NCBI RefSeq assembly: GCF_034190915.1
Contig: NW_026947486.1
Span: 19,990,001 to 20,054,000, forward strand
DNA: 64,000 nucleotides
Source: Cavia porcellus
Lineage: Eukaryota; Chordata; Mammalia; Rodentia; Caviidae
Reading direction: 5' to 3'
Shown: positions 39,716 through 50,334 of the stretch, in pieces
Position numbering within the stretch: the stretch's first letter is position 1
Layout: each line of letters begins with the position of its first letter
The notes under the pieces: generated by a model
Told to the model about the DNA's origin: nothing
The model's input: the letters and a program-made list of their open reading frames with translations, nothing else
The model's database searches: none
Position numbers and translations under genes: made by a program

Positions 39716-39884
39716 CACTCTTTTTTCTTATGCATACCTATGATAAAGTTGAATTTATAAATTATGAATTTTCCACTTAATATTTTCAGACTGTGGTTTC
39801 ACTTTAAAAGCGAATCACTTTAAAAGTTCCCCAAAGAGCTACGGAATAATTCTTATTAGGCATAGGATATATTTTTAGAATGCA

Positions 39885-40115
39885 AAAGTGAGCACATGCC
39901 TGTCATACCAGCTACTAGGAAGGCTAAGGCAGGAGGATCACAAATTCAAAGCCAGCCTGGAAAACATCAAGAACTTGTCTTTTTTTGTTTGTTTGTTTTG
40001 TTTTTTGTCTTTTTTGTTTTTATCGGTACCAGGGATCAAACTCACGACTGCCTGCTTGCAAGGCAGGCGCTTATGCCGCTGAGCTAAATCCCCAGCCCCA
40101 AGAACTTGTCTTTTT
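39885..40115 (+). repeat. B1 SINE split by a reverse ID SINE
   Basis: B1 text GAGCACATGCCTGTCATACC to AACATCAAGAACTTGTCTTT is cut at about 39980. AAGAACTTGTCTTTTT reappears at about 40099, so this 16-base duplication marks the ID insertion target. Confidence 0.9.
39983..40098 (-). repeat. ID-type SINE, reverse, young-looking
   Basis: TTTTGTTTTTATCGGTACCA, GGGATCAAACTCACGACTGC and GCTAAATCCCCAGCCCC. It is flanked by the duplicated AAGAACTTGTCTTTTT. Confidence 0.93.
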
Positions 40116-40124
40116 AAAAAAATG

Positions 40125-40345
40125 GCTGGGGAGTCAGTTGTTGTGATGCACATCTGTAATCCCAACACTCTGGAAGGCTGAGGAAGGAAGATTGCTAGTT
40201 TGATCCTAGCCTGGAAATTTAACTATTTAGTGCGACCCTGTGTCTATTACAAAAGGGGGTTAAAAGGTGTAGCTTAGTGGTAGAGTGCTTATCAAGCATG
40301 CATGAGGCCCTGGATTCAGTTCCTAGGATTGCAAACAGTATCTGT
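40125..40345 (+). repeat. B1 SINE followed by ID-like SINE
   Basis: B1: GTAATCCCAACACTCTGGAA to GACCCTGTGTC (about 40125-40245). ID-like: AAGGTGTAGCTTAGTGGTAG and GGATTCAGTTCCTAGG (about 40262-40335). Confidence 0.75.
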
Positions 40346-40589
40346 ATTAGCATTTTAAAATTACAATTTAAAAACTATAATTAAACTAGTAAACAAATGC
40401 ATACTTGTTATTCTTCCAGCTAATCTGGCTGTTTATGTGTACACAGGCTGCTTCTCATTAACACACCTAAAGACTATACTGCCAGGCCCTGGGGACCCAG
40501 TGGTGACTAAAATAGAAGCCTGTTCCGGGGGAGCTGGCGGCAGTAAAAGCACTAAAGTGATGCATGGAGGAGCTTTGAAAATGAGTGGC

Positions 40590-40858
40590 ATGAAACGTGG
40601 TGTGGTAACACATGCCTGTAATCTCAGCACTCTGAGAGCCTGAGGCAAGAGGATCACAGTTTCAACTCCAGCCTGGGCAATTTAGTGATTTAATGAGACT
40701 CTGTCTCAAAATAAAAAATAAAAAGAGCTGGAGATGCTGGGGTGTGCTGGCACATGCCTGAAATCTCAGCATTTGGGAGGTTGAAGCAGGAGGATCTCTG
40801 CAAATCAAGACTAGCCTGGGCTACAAAGTAAGCTCAAGGCCAGCCCGACCTGCATAGT

Positions 40859-40902
<44 letters not shown>

Positions 40903-40955
40903 GAGCTGGGGATGCAGCTCAGTGCAGAGGTCCTGGATATGAGCCCCAGTATGCA
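40590..40955 (+). repeat. Two B1 SINEs, a (CA)n tract and an ID-like tail
   Basis: The B1 copies are at about 40590-40720 and 40738-40860. (CA)n of about 21 units lies at 40860-40901, then GAGCTGGGGATGCAGCTCAG begins a short ID-like piece. Confidence 0.85.
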
Positions 40956-41227
40956 AAAAGAAAAAGAGAGAGATTGGCAAGGAACTGTGAAGAAAAGGCC
41001 AGCCCCAGGTTCACTGATTTGCTGTGAAGACTTAGAGCTCAGCATGCAGTCCAACTCATAGCTATGACTTATTACAACAAAATGACCAAGAGTAAAACTC
41101 AGCATAGGGAAAACATGCATGGGGCAAAGTCTGGAGGAAAACAGGTATAAGTTCCCAAGATTCTTGTCCTAGTGGAGTCATACAGGACATAAATTCCTCT
41201 AGCACATCAGAAAGATTGTCCTCATTG

Positions 41228-41480
41228 GGGTACAATGGCATATGCACATAATCCCAGCACTCCGGAGGCTGAGGGAGAATGACAGGAGCAAGATCCTATC
41301 CCTAAAAGAGAAAGAAAGAAAGAGAATTGTCAAGTTGTTTGGCACTGAGGAGGCAGAGTCTAGAGGATTGCTGTGAGTTCAAGGCCAGCCTGGGATACAT
41401 AATGAGTTCAAGGTCAGGCTGAACTATGTAGAAAGACCCTGTTGAAAGAAAGAAAAAAGAAAAAAAGAAAGACATAAAGT
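41228..41480 (+). repeat. Two B1 SINEs with GAAA-rich tails
   Basis: Partial copies lie at about 41228-41305 and 41345-41455 (GAGTTCAAGGCCAGCCTGGG, then AAGGTCAGGCTGAACTATG), each ending in GAAA repeats. Confidence 0.8.
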
Positions 41481-41689
41481 AAGAATTGTCTTCAAACAGG
41501 TCTCATCAGGGGCCAAGTCACAGAGCCACCCTCTGCCTAGCATGAACCAAAAATCTGGATGCTAGGAAGAAAGCAGGATCAATGTAAACCACATTGTTCC
41601 CACACACAGGTTAGGTGCCATGCATCACTCCTGGCATTTAAGGAACAGTGGAAAGGTTCCCAAAGCCTAAGCTCCAAGTGCCAGCTGTA

Positions 41690-41890
41690 TGAATCACCAT
41701 GAACTGCCATAACTAGGGGAACAACTGAAATTTATTTTCAGAGTTCTGGAGGATGTGAGGTCCCACCAACCCTGTTAGCCTTAATCCTTAATTCTTCTTT
41801 AAGCAGCCTATCTCCAAGTCTAGTCACGCTGGGAGTCACAGCTTCAACCTACCAACTGTGTGAGACACAATTTGGTCTCCAGCACTAGCG
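41690..41890 (-). mobile_element. Probable MaLR LTR fragment, reverse
   Basis: CTGAAATTTATTTTCAGAGT and TCTGGAGGATGTGAGG resemble a reversed MaLR LTR 3' part. Diverged. Confidence 0.4.
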
Positions 41891-41934
41891 AAGGGCCAAT
41901 CTTTGCAAGCAGGCCTTTCAAGGAATAGCAACCT

Positions 41935-42032
41935 CAGCTAGGCGTAGTGACACACACCCATGATGCCAGCTAGCATTCTAGAAGGCTGAGGGAACTTAGC
42001 AATTTAGCAAGACCCTGTCTCAAAACAAACAA
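41935..42032 (+). repeat. B1 SINE, diverged
   Basis: AGCTAGGCGTAGTGACACAC and CAAGACCCTGTCTCAAAAC. Confidence 0.75.
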
Positions 42033-42201
42033 ACAACAGTCACGGACTTGCTCTCTGAAGTCTTTCCTGCACAGTCCCTAATACCTAGTTTCAGAAGTCT
42101 GGAAATAGCTATCAATCACATTGCCCTCTAGGAGAAAGACAGGAAGCCCTGTTGAATTCCTTGTGATCCAGATAACAAAGACTGGGTATTGAAAACCTTC
42201 C

Positions 42202-42370
42202 GGGGCTGGGCTGTAGCACAGTGGTAGAACAGCTGCCTAGCATGCATAAAGACCCCATCCCCAGCAAAGAGAAACAAGGAAGGAGAGAGAGAGAGAAACA
42301 GAGAGACAGAGAGAGCCAGAGGAAGGAGAGAGAGAGAGACAGAGACAGACAGAGACAGAGACTGAAGAAG
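42202..42370 (+). repeat. ID-like SINE with (GA)n tail expansion
   Basis: GGGGCTGGGCTGTAGCACAG and CCCCATCCCCAGC, then a purine-rich GAGA/CAGA tract through about 42365. Confidence 0.8.
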
Positions 42371-42589
42371 AATGGGTAGAAAAAAATGAAACAAGTTGTA
42401 TCATGTACAGCTACAAATTCTGTATGATGAACATGACCATTATGTACACCTAAAATGTACCAATAAAATCTGATTGGAGGAGAAAAAGAAAGGGAATTGA
42501 GGCAGGTGCAATGGCTAAGGTGGAGGTTTGCTGGAGCCAAGAGTTCCAGACCAGCCCAAACAACGTAACAAGACCTGTACCAAAGCAAA

Positions 42590-43115
42590 AATGAACAAGA
42601 TTTTACCTGTCATTTTCGGTCAAACACAGAACATGAGCAAATACTTTGCTCTTTATATTTTGGATTTCTCATATAAGAGAAACCATGTGAAACACAAAAT
42701 ACAAAGAGCAAAATAAAAGATAAGAGGAAGTAGGGAGATCTTTTTCTTTTTTAAAATTTTTTTAAAAATTTTATTTAAGGAGAAAAAGAAAAAAAACAGA
42801 AAAAGGGCACAAGTTATACAGAATTTCAGAAAAAATAAACAGTAGGAAATCACTAGTTGATAGATGGGAGATCTTTTTCAAATAGGATGGGGAAGAAGAG
42901 ATGGAGAAAGGGGAGAGGGAAAGGGAATGAAAATATTGACAGAAAAAATGGAAATAGAGCTTTTGCAAATGAGAAGGGTCCCAAGAGACAGGAGGAGCAG
43001 GGAGGGAGAAAAGAGTTAGGGAAACAAAAAGAATTAAGAGGTGTTTTATGTACATGTACCAACTCCCCACCATAAATGTAATTATTATACTAATAAAAAA
43101 GAGTATGTAGAAGTA
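42590..43115 (+). mobile_element. L1 3' terminal fragment
   Basis: TTATATTTTGGATTTCTCAT, a purine-rich GGGGAGAGGGAAAGGGAATG stretch and AAAGAATTAAGAGGTGTTTT match, inverted, the 3'UTR at 46335-46700. Confidence 0.7.
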
Positions 43116-43194
43116 CATGATAACCTGGAATTTTATGTCATTTCCAGGAAAATGACAAAGAGCTTTTGGGCTCTGAAACAAGCAGATGTGTTCT

Positions 43195-43385
43195 AAGTAA
43201 GGTGCACATAATCCTTAACCCTCACAACCACCCATAAAGTAGGTAACGAAAGCACCATTCTTCCCACTTTTTGGATGAAGAATCTGAGGCTCAGAGAGCG
43301 CTGGATCTGGCCAAGGGTCATACAGCAGTGAACTGCTAGATTTGAACCCAGCTAAGCTTCTACCAGTCAAACAGTTCTGTGTTTC
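43195..43385 (-). repeat. MIR SINE, reverse
   Basis: CACATAATCCTTAACCCTCA, GATGAAGAATCTGAGGCTCA, GGTCATACAGCAGTGAACTG and TTTGAACCCAGC follow reverse-complement MIR in order. Confidence 0.8.
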
Positions 43386-43689
43386 ATCAGTGGGATCATT
43401 TCTAAGTTGAATATTTTATTTTGTTTGTGGAGACTTGCAGGTAGACCACGCTGGCCTCAAAAGTCCTATCTCAGGCTCCCAGAATGCTGTGATTACAGAA
43501 GTAGAATTTTTTTCTTTTCTTTAATGGCTTCCAGATTGGTGGTACTTGGGATGGAATCCTAGAATTCGCCTACTCTGGGCAGGCCCTTTACCTCCACATG
43601 GACCATTTGTTTGTCACCACAAACAAATGTTTCTAAAACACATTCCGCTTGATGGCAGTGTTGCTCCAGAAAAAAAAAAAAAAGTCCTC

Positions 43690-44400
43690 TAGGCCCTCAC
43701 CCACTCCCAGACCGTAAGTCCTCTGCCCCGCCCTTCGGATCTGAAAAAAACCCTCAGGGCGCCGAGAGCCTGCCAGGAAAGCAGCTGCCTGAGGGTGAGC
43801 TCCGCACTTTGTTTCTTTGAAGTCCTTTCATCCTAGAATCCATTTCTACCCAACCCGGACTTTGTGAGTTCGCATGCACTCATTCCCCAACGTGAGACCC
43901 CGAATGTGGTCCCCTGTTGGGGAGGCGGGCATTCTGGTGACAAAGGCCGAGTACTAAAGACCTGGAAGAGAGCATCTCCCGCCAAAGCCACCGAATCTAG
44001 AGGGCCAGGCTCTGGGGCTGGCGACCTCCAGCTGTGCTCTCCAGCGCGGACCCTAACACTGACTCGGCGGGTTCCCCCTGGTCCCTGGGCCTTCCCGCCG
44101 CCTCGGGAACTCATGAGAAACTGCGGTCGGGGACCTCGGCGACTCGCCAAGCGGGTACCGGTGCTCTGTGTCTACAGAGGCCCCGGGGATTCTGCCCCGC
44201 GCCTTGGTGTGTGAGAACTTTGGCACTGGCGCAGGAGCACTCACAGGGACTGGGCTGTTCGGCGCAAGGGGTCCCAGGCCCGTCTGGGGGCCATCTGCTC
44301 ATCCGCGTGCACCACCCAAGCTCACACACCACAGGAGGCTTGTACATCTGTGTGTGCGCGCGCGCGAGCGAGGGTGCATAGGCGACGGGAGCAAAGGGAC
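43690..44400. promoter_or_regulatory. CpG-rich block, candidate promoter/first exon
   Basis: It is unlike the AT-rich flanks: repeat-free, with many CpGs (for example CGGGTTCCCCC, GGTCGGGGACCTCGGCGACT, GCGCGCGCGCGAGCGAG). A strong donor GAGG|GTGAGC lies at 43794/43795. Three mutually overlapping frames of over 100 codons are open, as expected by chance in GC-rich DNA. I recognise no protein. It may drive a non-coding or unannotated transcript. Confidence 0.45.
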
Positions 44401-44699
44401 AGTTTCTTCCAGTGGCTTTATCCTTTATCCTGGGAGAGGGCCCTTTCCCTCACTACTAATTGACTATTGTTTCCCAGTTCCCTCCTATTTACTTTTCAAA
44501 AATACTGTTTTTTCTTCTTATTAAAAGAGTCATCTATGCCACTTGCTAGTGGAAACGTGTAACCCAGTGCTTAGCATGTGCAAGGCCCTGAGTTCCAGCC
44601 CAAGTGCCAAAAAAGAGGAAGTTCATGGTAGAAATAAATGACAGGCATAAACCAAACATCCTAGACATAATTTTTAACTTTTTAACTTCGAAAGCTTTG

Positions 44700-44988
44700 T
44701 TTTTTAGTGACAGGGTCTTGCTGTGGAGGCCAGGCAGGCCTTGAACTCGAGGCAGTCTTTCTGCCTCAGCCTCCCAAATTCTGGGATTACAGGTTTGTGT
44801 TACCATGCCTGGCTCAAAGTTTATACTCTTTTTTTTTTGTATTTTTGAAACAGGGTTTCAGTATGCAGTTCAGGCTGGCCTTACACTCACTATGTAGCCC
44901 AGGCTGGCTTTGAACTCAAAGCGATCCTCCTGCCTCAGCCTCTTAAGTGCTGGAATTACAGGCATACGCCGCCATGCTCAGTTTCAGT
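44700..44988 (-). repeat. Two reverse B1 SINEs
   Basis: The first (about 44700-44815) has CTTTCTGCCTCAGCCTCCCA. The second (about 44840-44985) has AAACAGGGTTTCAGTATGCA and GATCCTCCTGCCTCAGCCTC. Confidence 0.88.
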
Positions 44989-44989
44989 T

Positions 44990-45290
44990 TATACATTTTA
45001 AGATTCCCATGTTTATACATATTTTTAAAGTAAAACTAGGTATATTTTTATATAAATTTTTTAAGTTTATATATTTATTAGTACATATTTATCATACATG
45101 TTGATCACATTCATCATGTACAGAGCATTTTGGATTGCCCTTTTTCACTTATTTATACTATAATATACAGTTTTCCAGTAACTTGTGAACGAACATTTTA
45201 CAATTTTTAAATTGTAAATCAATCTTACTTGAATGTAGTGAAATGCAGGAAAAAATACCCTCTGCCTAACATTCTAAAAAATATTCACAC
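44990..45290. other. AT-rich DNA, possible L1 3' end, reverse
   Basis: TTTATTAGTACATATTTATC resembles the reverse of the ACTAATAAAA tail seen in L1 3' ends elsewhere in the window. No gene. Confidence 0.35.
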
Positions 45291-45291
45291 T

Positions 45292-45415
45292 ATTGTCAGG
45301 TATGGTGGTACACGCCTGTACTCAACACTCAGGAAGCTGAGGGAAGAGGATTTCCATGGGCTACATAGTGAGTTGAAGATCAGACCAAGCAACATAGCAA
45401 TATTCTTCTCAAAAA
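45292..45415 (+). repeat. B1 SINE, diverged
   Basis: TCAGGTATGGTGGTACACGC and GAGGATTTCCATGGGCTACA. Confidence 0.75.
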
Positions 45416-45472
45416 TGTTTTTCACTATTATCAGCTTGTATAAAATTTCAGACTATATTTCTGCACTTTCAG

Positions 45473-45473
<1 letters not shown>

Positions 45474-45515
<42 letters not shown>
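45474..45515. repeat. (TA)n microsatellite, about 21 units
   Basis: Uninterrupted TA flanked by CAGT and ACTG, a symmetric palindromic tract. Confidence 0.95.
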
Positions 45516-45516
<1 letters not shown>

Positions 45517-45829
45517 CTGAATGATACCAAATGCCCAGGTCCACAGATTCAGTTTGTAGAATATTTATGTTGCAAGACATATTTAAGCATATAGGTAAAC
45601 ATATGCAATAATGCATTGTACTTTTTTCCTCGTACATAATTCAGTTCATATATACAGCATTTCATACCTGTATAATTTCATCATTTACCCTTAAATAGAT
45701 GTTTCCAATGTTGTTTCAAAGTGCCTCTTATTTTGTAGTGTGTTTTTAAATTATGGATTAAACTATTCTGATAGAAAAATCAGCATAGGCATTTACTAAA
45801 TTTTGAAAAGTTAGAAAATGTAAATTAGA

Positions 45830-46310
45830 AAATAGCTGAGTGTGGTGGTGCACCTCTGTAATCCCAGCATTCAGGAGGCTGAGGCAGGAGGATCACTGCA
45901 AGTTCGAGGCCAGCCTGGGCTACACAGTAATTTCAAGGCCAGCCTGAGTTATATAGTTAGACCTTGTTTTTTAAAAAAAAGTCATTTTCCTTTATCCCAC
46001 ATTTAAAATTATTTAATATTTATTTATTTTGTGGCATCATGTTTTGAACCCATGGCCTTCTCGCTGAACTATATTGCTGCTAGCTCTGCACTTTTTAAAA
46101 AATTTCTTCATTTCAGACAGTGTTTCCCTAAGTTGTGCAGGTGGGACTCAAACTTTCTTTTTTAAAACATTTTTTTATTTTTAAGTGGGCATGGTAGCAT
46201 GCACCTGGAATCTCAGCACTTGAAAGACTAAGACAGGAGGATCACCATGAGTTCGAGGACAGCCTGAGCTAGCCTTAATGACAAAGCAAGACCCTGTCTC
46301 AAGAAAAGAA
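45830..46310 (+). repeat. Two B1 SINEs and intervening relics
   Basis: 45830-45975: GCTGAGTGTGGTGGTGCACC with the internal duplication. 46180-46310: AAGTGGGCATGGTAGCATGC to AAGACCCTGTCTCAAG. Confidence 0.88.
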
Positions 46311-46334
46311 AACAAATAAAAAAATTTAATTTCT

Positions 46335-47590
46335 GTCCATATATTTGCAGAACATAATGATTGCAGTCATTATAAGGAGTTGCTACATGCACATAATGCA
46401 TCTTCTTTTTTTTTTTTTTTTTTTTTGTCTTTTTCCTTTTTATCAGTACCAGGGATCAAACTCACAACTGCCTGCTTGTAAGGCAGGCACTTATGCTGCT
46501 GAGCTAAATCCCCAGCCCAACACATCTTAATTCTTTTACCACCCTTCCCCTTCCTCACCCTTCTGTTCCTCCTCCATTCATCTCTTTATCCCTTTCCCAT
46601 TTGCAAAATGTCTATCTCCGTTTTCTATTGTCAACTTTTTATTTTGCTCTTTTACTTGTATTTTGAGTCTCTCATAAAGAGAAACAAAACAGCTGTGTGA
46701 TTTGTTTCACTTAATATTTCAAGGTGCATCCATTTTCCTACAAATGATGAATTTTATTCTTCTTTTTAACAGAATAGTCTTCCATTGTATATAAATACCA
46801 CATTTTCTCTACCCATTTATCCATCAGTAATCATGAAGGACGCTTCCAAGATCTACTTATTATGATAAACATGTATATGCATGTATCGCTGTGACAGGAT
46901 GTCTTTAAGTTTGGGAGGAAGATATCTAGAAGGGGAATAGCTGAGTCAAATGGGATTTTCATTTTTAGTATTTCAAGGAATCTCCATAATGATTTCCATC
47001 GCAGTTGTACCGGTTTACACTCCCACCAACAATGCAGAAGAGTTGTTCCTCCTTTCCTAACCCTGCTAGCATTTGTGATTGGCTGATTTCTGGATGACGC
47101 CATTCTTTCTGGAGTTAGTTGGTTGCTCGGTGTTGTTTTAATTTGCATTTTCTATTAGCCAACGATATTGAACGTTTTTACATGTATTTATTGGCCATTT
47201 GCCTTTTCTTCCTGATGAGAAGTGTGTGTTCATTTTAATATCCTATTTTTTGGTTGGGTCTTTTATTTTGGGGAATCTGAATTTTTTGAATTCTTTATGT
47301 ATTCTAGATGTTAGTTCTCTGTCCAAGGAGAAACTGGCAAAATATTTTTCCTGTTTTGTAGGTTGTCTCTCAGCCTGTTGGTGGTTTCCTTTGCTGTGCA
47401 GAAGCTGTTTAACTTGAAATGATTCCATCTGCAGATTCTTAGTACTATTTCTTGTGCTACTGGGGTTCTGTTCAGAAAGTCCTTGCCTATGCCTGTGTCT
47501 TCAAAGATTGTACCTATTTTGCCTTCCAGAAAATTGTTTCTGTTTTCACACTTAGAACTTTGATTCATTTTTATTTTAGTTTAGTGCTTG
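46335..47590 (-). mobile_element. L1 3' end (ORF2 C-terminus and 3'UTR), reverse
   Basis: Minus-strand frames 47568-47311, 47428-47243 and 47148-46831 carry L1 ORF2 C-terminal text ([35 protein letters not shown]) with frame breaks. A 3'UTR follows down to 46335, split by an ID SINE. Confidence 0.85.
46402..46519 (-). repeat. ID-type SINE, reverse, in L1 3'UTR
   Basis: A T22 run, TGTCTTTTTCCTTTTTATCA, GTACCAGGGATCAAAC and GCTAAATCCCCAGCCC. Confidence 0.92.
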
Positions 47591-48235
47591 GTTAGAGAAA
47601 AGGGTGCAGCTTTGAGTCTAGCACTTCCTGCCTAAGCTTCCTGAGTGGCCAGAACTGTAAGTGTGCACATCAACACCTGGCTATATTTGAAGTTTTTGCT
47701 GCATTTCATTGTATGCATCATTTAATGCATATATAATACTTGCATTCACATAAAAGTGGGATTATTTTCAACAAAAAAGTTTTAAGTGAAATTATTTTCT
47801 ACATAGAGTTTTAGGTAATGTTATTCAGTCTATCATGTTTTGATAATTACCAGCACATTTGCATCTTAAAAGTTGTTTTTTTTAAAAGTCTTCAACAGGC
47901 TCCCCTTCCTGCCCCTGCCTTTTCCTCTATGGGCAGTGCCTGTGTGGGAACCCCACTCCTCTTACATGGTAGGTAAGTGCTGTACTGCCGTTTTCATTTA
48001 ATTAGCAGTATAATTGAATTTCAAAAATGGTAGCACCTCAATCTTTAATCTACATACACAGAAAATTAAATTTTTTATTTTTATTAGTATGTTTGCAGTG
48101 CTTAATGACTACATTCATCATGGAGGAATTAAATATTTTTATTAAAAGATAACGCTATATATGGAATAAAGTGTGGCCTATCTAGTTGGCCTGTTTGAAG
48201 ATTCCAACCTGTGTGCCGTCCATGCCAAACGAGTG
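47591..48235. other. AT-rich unassigned DNA
   Basis: It has a reverse B1 stub near 47618-47690 and an L1-tail-like ATTTTTATTAGTATGTTTGC near 48075. No gene. Confidence 0.4.
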
Positions 48236-48239
48236 ACAG

Positions 48240-48385
48240 ATATGCCAAAAGATCTCCAACTGACTCAGCAGGCTGAGGCAGTAATGCTATGAATTTGAGG
48301 CCAGCGTAGGCTATACAGTGAGCTCAAGACCAGTTGAACTATATAATGAGAACTTGTCCCCCCAAAACAATAACAACAACAAAAA
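48240..48385 (+). repeat. B1 SINE, 5'-truncated
   Basis: CAGGCTGAGGCAGTAATGC, GAGGCCAGCGTAGGCTATAC and GAGAACTTGTC. Confidence 0.75.
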
Positions 48386-48542
48386 CTAGCATCCCAAATA
48401 TGTGACGATGTGCTTAAAATGCTTAAGAATGTACTATGATGGGAAACATTTCATTCTGAAAGGTTTTTTTTCTCTTCTTCCTGTTATTGGAAATTCTGAA
48501 TGTTAGATAACTTTTCCCCCATGGGCTCAAAAGATACCTAAG

Positions 48543-48625
48543 TGACAGCTTGGGATTTAGCTCAGCGACATAAGTGCGAGGTTGTAAGTTCGATCCCCAG
48601 TACAAAAAAAAAAAAAAAAAAAGAT
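48543..48625 (+). repeat. ID-type SINE, internally deleted
   Basis: GCTTGGGATTTAGCTCAGCG runs straight to GTAAGTTCGATCCCCAGTAC. The segment between box A and box B is shortened. AAAGATACCTAAGTG occurs on both sides (48529 and about 48620), a target duplication. Confidence 0.9.
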
Positions 48626-48719
48626 ACCTAAGTGCATGATTATGAGTGAAAAAAAGGGGACATAAATCACATATTAGCAGTTTTTCCATTTTCATTTGTG
48701 TGTGAATATTTAATATTAA

Positions 48720-48858
48720 TGTGACCAGGCATAGTGGTATATACCTGTAACCCCAGCACTTGGGAGGCTGAGGCAAGAGGATCACTGCAAGTTCAAGGCT
48801 AGCCTGGACTACATAGCAAGTTCAAGGCTAGCCTGGACTACATAGCAAGACCCTGTCT

Positions 48859-48904
<46 letters not shown>
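48720..48904 (+). repeat. B1 SINE with extra duplicated segment and A43 tail
   Basis: GACCAGGCATAGTGGTATAT starts it. GTTCAAGGCTAGCCTGGACT is repeated exactly in tandem at about 48790 and 48820. A tail of about 43 A ends it. Confidence 0.92.
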
Positions 48905-48906
<2 letters not shown>

Positions 48907-49044
48907 AATGCATAGATGCAAAGCATTAATGCAAGTCAAAATGTTTCAGTGAACAAGTTTCAGCAGTTCAACTTTATAACAATGATAAATGAACCTGTTA
49001 AATTTTTCTGGACAGTGCCAGCATTTGGATTTTTTTATTTTGAG

Positions 49045-49196
49045 GATTTTTTGAGAGAGAGTCTCGCGGTGTAGTTCAGGCTGGCCTTAAGTACACTCAC
49101 TGTGTTGCCCAGGCTGGACTTGAACTTGCAGTGGTCTTCCTGCCTCTGCTTCTGGAGTGCTGAGATTACAGGCGTGCGCCACCACTCCCTGCCAAT
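49045..49196 (-). repeat. B1 SINE, reverse, truncating the H3 pseudogene
   Basis: TTTGAGAGAGAGTCTCGCGG, TGTTGCCCAGGCTGGACTTG and GAGTGCTGAGATTACAGGCG. Confidence 0.88.
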
Positions 49197-49480
49197 AGGC
49201 CTCGCCTGACTCTTGTGAAGCACTGATAGCTGCGGTGAGGAGGCGCAGGTCTATTTTGAGGTCCTGAGCAATTTCACGCTGCGAAGGGAGTTAGTGAAGG
49301 AGTAGTTCAGTGGACTTGTGAGTATTCCGATTACAGCTGTGCTCCAGTCGCAGCCTGTAACCACGAGGTTTCTTTGCGGCTCCAGCAGAGGGCGCGCTCT
49401 TAGGGGTGGCTTGTGTAGCCTGCCGCTTCCTGGGTGCTCTCGCCCTGGATCTGCCGGTGGCCCACTGTGTAGGAGCCGGA
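49197..49480 (-). pseudogene. Histone H3 (H3.3-type) processed pseudogene, 3'-truncated
   Basis: Read on the minus strand, intron-free sequence follows histone H3 from near the start codon (about 49479). It passes the APRK, KSAPS and KKP..YR region and the KSTELL motif (about 49297-49310), then REIAQDLK and the AAI.A..E..EAY segment. A B1 element lies immediately after at 49196. Frameshifts and stops are present (for example a TAA after the STELL segment), so it makes no histone. KSTELL in H3 is shared by H3.3, hence the H3.3-type call. Sequence beyond the B1 (48905-49040) might be parental 3'UTR, but I could not confirm it. Confidence 0.82.
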
Positions 49481-49627
49481 GTACTGGGGCCGCCTTACTG
49501 ACCCCTTCCCCTTGGGCTTCAAACACAATGGGAAGATCAATTTGTTTTTGTTTATGGTAAGGGGAATTAAACCCAGGGTCTCGTGTGTGTGCTGTGCCAC
49601 TGAACCCCGTCTTCAGCGCTCATGTAG

Positions 49628-49721
49628 AGATTTTTTTTTTTAATCGGTACCGGGGATTGAACTCACCACCACGCGCTTGCAAGGCAGGCGCTTATGCCGC
49701 AGAGCTAAATCCTCAGCCCCT
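49628..49721 (-). repeat. ID-type SINE, reverse
   Basis: TTTTAATCGGTACCGGGGAT, TGAACTCACCACCACGCGC and GCTAAATCCTCAGCCCCT. Confidence 0.9.
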
Positions 49722-49956
49722 CATGGAGAAATTTTTAAAAACTGAAACTTACATTTTTATACCGATGACTAAATTTAATGAGTGTCGTTATTGCCTGCTG
49801 TTCAAAAGCGATGTGACAGAACAGTATTTTACTGTACAAACAGGTTCATTCCAGTATGAGTCTCTTCCTCTTATACTTCTTGTTAATATTTTGCGTTTTT
49901 TCTTTGTATGTCTGGTGGTTTTATTTAGTTGTTTCTGTTGAAAATTAGACATCGGG

Positions 49957-50062
49957 GGGGCTGGAGATTTAGCTTAGCGGCATAAGCGCCTGCCTTGCAA
50001 GCAGGCAGTCGTGAGTTCGATCCCTGGTACTGATACAAATGAAAAAGACAAAAAAAAAAAAT
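49957..50062 (+). repeat. ID-type SINE, young-looking
   Basis: GGGGGGCTGGAGATTTAGCT, GTCGTGAGTTCGATCCCTGG and AAAAGACA plus an A11 tail. AAATTAGACATC recurs on both sides, a target duplication. Confidence 0.93.
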
Positions 50063-50184
50063 TAGACATCTGGATTGTCTAGTGTGGTAGCTCTGGAAAT
50101 AGGGTTTTCCTCTCCTCCAGAAACTGCTAAGTGTGAGGGGTGATGACTGTTGTCATCTGTTTAGTGATTTTTCTACACTCTTGT

Positions 50185-50334
50185 ATTTTTTTTTTTTGAG
50201 ACACGATCTTGTTATGTTGTCCAGGTGTCCTTGAACTTACTGTGTAGTCCCAGCTGGCCTCAAATTTACGGCGATCTTCCTGCCTCAGCCTTCCAAGTGC
50301 TGGGATTACAGGCGTGTGCCACCCTACCTGCTTT
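50185..50334 (-). repeat. B1 SINE, reverse
   Basis: A T-run, TGAGACACGATCTTGTTATG and CCAAGTGCTGGGATTACAGG. Confidence 0.9.

Noticed and set aside
42112..42588. 158-codon Leu/Ser-rich minus-strand frame resembling membrane segments
   Set aside because: It is translation of a purine-rich (GA)n tract and SINE tail.
43833..44381. Protein gene in the CpG-rich block
   Set aside because: Three overlapping frames on both strands are all open as expected from GC content; none has a recognisable domain.
49318..49560. 80-codon plus-strand frame
   Set aside because: It is antisense to the histone H3 retropseudogene.
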